A DNA stretch of 23,482 bases, taken from assembly GCA_035540915.1 (NCBI GenBank), contig DATLFQ010000015.1, positions 1-23,482 of the forward strand. Reading direction: 5' to 3'. The position numbers and the translations under genes are program-made. Shown piece after piece: positions 23,101-23,482 of the stretch. Positions within the stretch are counted from its first letter, which is position 1, and every line of letters starts with the position of its first letter. The notes beneath the pieces are model-generated. The model was not told the DNA's origin. It worked only from the letters and a program-made list of their open reading frames with translations, and did not search any database. The stretch is from DATLFQ01 sp035540915. GTDB lineage: Bacteria; Actinomycetota; Acidimicrobiia; Acidimicrobiales; GCA-2861595.

Positions 23101-23407
23101 TGAAGGCGGCGTCGACGAGGCGACCTGCGACGACGTGGTCCTGGCCTGCTCGGAGGCGGCCGCCAACGCAGTGGAGCACCCGGTTGGCCCGCGACAGGAG
23201 TGCATCGAGGTGGAGGCGAGCTGCGAGGGTGGCGAGGTCATCGTGATCGTCCGCGACTTCGGCCGCTGGCGCCCACCGCCGTCGGCCGGCGACCGCGGGC
23301 GCGGCCTGCTCCTGATGGAGGCGCTGATGCAGGTCGACGTCCAGTTCCCTGCAAGTGGGACCGAGGTGGTCCTGCGGCGCCGGTCGCCGGCTCTCGCCCC
23401 CAGCTAG
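20198..23407 (+). CDS. Four-GAF / PP2C (SpoIIE-type) phosphatase / RsbW-like ATPase regulator
   Basis: The protein has 1069 residues. GAF domains lie at about 25-180, 190-350, 365-525 and 540-700; the last two look like tandem copies. A PPM/SpoIIE phosphatase follows at about 705-930 (LQRSLLPERLP, VGGDWYD near 743, IGDVVGKG near 761, FASAGHLPPLV, LVLYTDGLVE). An HATPase_c domain of RsbW type ends the chain (945-1062: N-box CSEAAANAVEH, VRDFGRW, DRGRGLLLMEAL). Such proteins act in partner-switching control of sigma factors: the phosphatase restores the anti-anti-sigma factor, the ATPase domain phosphorylates it or binds sigma. No transmembrane segment or PAS domain is seen, so signals are cytosolic. 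Start supported by GGGAGG 2 bases upstream and the absence of another near ATG. Confidence 0.9.
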   Translation: MEDQAAGGADGTTGDEQAPVTGLVADVLAAFAAGGHLRTVLQRGAEAAVARLGAAFARIWLVERRDRVLVLQASAGLYTHLDGAHGRIPIGSYKIGRIASDRVPRLTNQVQDDPDIADPAWAAREGMVAFAGYPLVAGDELTGVLAMFFRQPQEAAVLDALALVADSLAVGIQRIRADERARATVENLDRIGQALMAELDHQRALQAVIDAAVQQTAAQIGAFFYEGPGEDGTPQVLCTMAGDPALRAECPVPPEQPAVDVLPAAGTVRIADVTAEADPAAMPLLLGAGDQPILRSYLAVPVTGAGGPVRGVLVLGHREPGAFDDSDVRMAEAISGYAAVAIANARLFGAATAAAERERRHGAAMRALADLALGLNTPRSVAQIVCEVNERSREIIGAHQSVTSMTIGQNWAQAISAVSLSDKYAAWRDYDEPSGGSGIYAVVCARNEPMRLTQVELEAHPAWRGFGDAAASHPPMRGWLAAPLVSGDGQNLGLIQLSDRYEGEFDETDEAILVQLAQLAATALGRERARAHERRTADQFRELARAAVAMNRPLTLDETLSSICEHARSIVGARLGAIRVSCPGADDAVAVSLSDEHASWRDDRTASAMAEVSRWLCDGTAAVRLTDDALRGHGAWERLAAGAERRPPLRGCLVAPLRTRNGSHLGELLLSEKHDGEFTEADEDIVVQLAQLASSTLEKERLLEGQVRLVATLQRSLLPERLPDVPNVDLAARYVAGAVEVDVGGDWYDAVTLPDGDLFLVIGDVVGKGVEAAAAMGQLRNALRAYALEGYQPAQALVRLNRLVTTLGGTEFATVLAARLTPATGRLRFASAGHLPPLVVRPDGTAEFLTGAQSVPIGALRELPCDEDERRLVPGSTLVLYTDGLVESRSVRIDDGLARLASAAGGPLREPAALVDHLVAVTREAGEPDDAAVLAVRTSSGGSGLRLRLPASFASLPELRRALRDFLDEGGVDEATCDDVVLACSEAAANAVEHPVGPRQECIEVEASCEGGEVIVIVRDFGRWRPPPSAGDRGRGLLLMEALMQVDVQFPASGTEVVLRRRSPALAPS

Positions 23408-23436
23408 AGTCCCGCCGGTACGAGTTGGGGGCGGAG
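23405..23436 (+). promoter_or_regulatory. Candidate -10 and ribosome site of the last, partial gene
   Basis: TAGAGT (23405-23410) overlaps the stop of the GAF/PP2C gene. GGAG (23433-23436) lies 6 bases before the ATG at 23443. Confidence 0.4.
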
Positions 23437-23442
23437 ACGAAG

Positions 23443-23482
23443 ATGGTCGAGTTCGAGGTCGATGCGAAGGCGGTGGGCCCGC
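23443..23482 (+). CDS. Start of an unidentified gene (3' end outside window)
   Basis: Only 13 codons are visible (MVEFEVDAKAVGP). They are supported by GGAG at proper distance and a candidate -10. Too short to identify. Given the neighbour, a STAS anti-anti-sigma partner would make sense and the strand-like start would permit it, but this is a guess. Confidence 0.45.
   Translation, partial: MVEFEVDAKAVGP

Noticed and set aside
1..23482. CRISPR arrays, tRNA or rRNA genes, complete insertion sequences
   Set aside because: No regularly spaced repeats, no cloverleaf-like sequence and no transposase frame were found on either strand.

Overview
The window is very GC-rich and densely coded, and its gene content looks actinobacterial. 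The pointers are a BTAD/SARP-type regulator, a DUF222-HNH protein (the 13E12-repeat type of mycobacteria), a LexA box of the actinobacterial form CGAAC-N4-GTTCG, a HemD-like/winged-helix regulator of the NnaR type, many GTG/TTG starts and at least one probably leaderless gene. The class cannot be fixed from sequence alone. An Acidimicrobiia-like or other deep-branching actinobacterium is a guess.

Left part (1-5.8 kb). The window opens in the 3' end of an AI-2E-type membrane transporter. Next come a zincin-like HExxH protein, a 62-residue cysteine-rich mini-protein with its own ribosome site, a 15-bp GC hairpin, and a 1045-residue SARP/BTAD-AAA regulator. The regulator converges (11-bp overlap) on a minus-strand gene set: NTF2-like protein, aminoglycoside-phosphotransferase-fold kinase and SAM methyltransferase. 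A palindromic GC-rich REP-like element lies between the last two.

Accessory middle (7.2-9.8 kb). An AhpD/carboxymuconolactone-decarboxylase-like gene sits behind two near-identical palindromic operators. It is followed by a small unknown gene, then a patch of gene debris: a VapC (PIN) tail, a UvrD-type helicase head cut just after Walker A, and a short piece resembling the start of HsdM. Embedded in the debris is an intact DUF222-HNH gene with a -35/-10 promoter whose 17-bp spacer contains a perfect LexA box.

Nitrate module (9.8-20.1 kb). An NnaR-like regulator, a DUF202 membrane protein and a small unknown gene lie on the minus strand, with a Uma2-family nuclease gene facing away from them. 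Then comes a plus-strand operon: NarK-type nitrate/nitrite transporter, NirB, NirD, a fused DmsB-like [4Fe-4S] ferredoxin plus DmsC-like membrane anchor, and a NasA/NarB-type molybdopterin nitrate reductase. All four internal junctions are 4-bp stop/start overlaps (GTGA, ATGA, TTGA, GTGA). The logic is uptake of nitrate, reduction to nitrite by a reductase apparently wired to the membrane through the fused B/C subunit, and reduction of nitrite to ammonium by NirBD. The module is most likely controlled by the NnaR-like protein.

Right end (20.2-23.4 kb). A 1069-residue four-GAF/PP2C (SpoIIE-type)/HATPase protein combines an RsbU-like phosphatase and an RsbW-like kinase fold in one chain. The first codons of another plus-strand gene follow.
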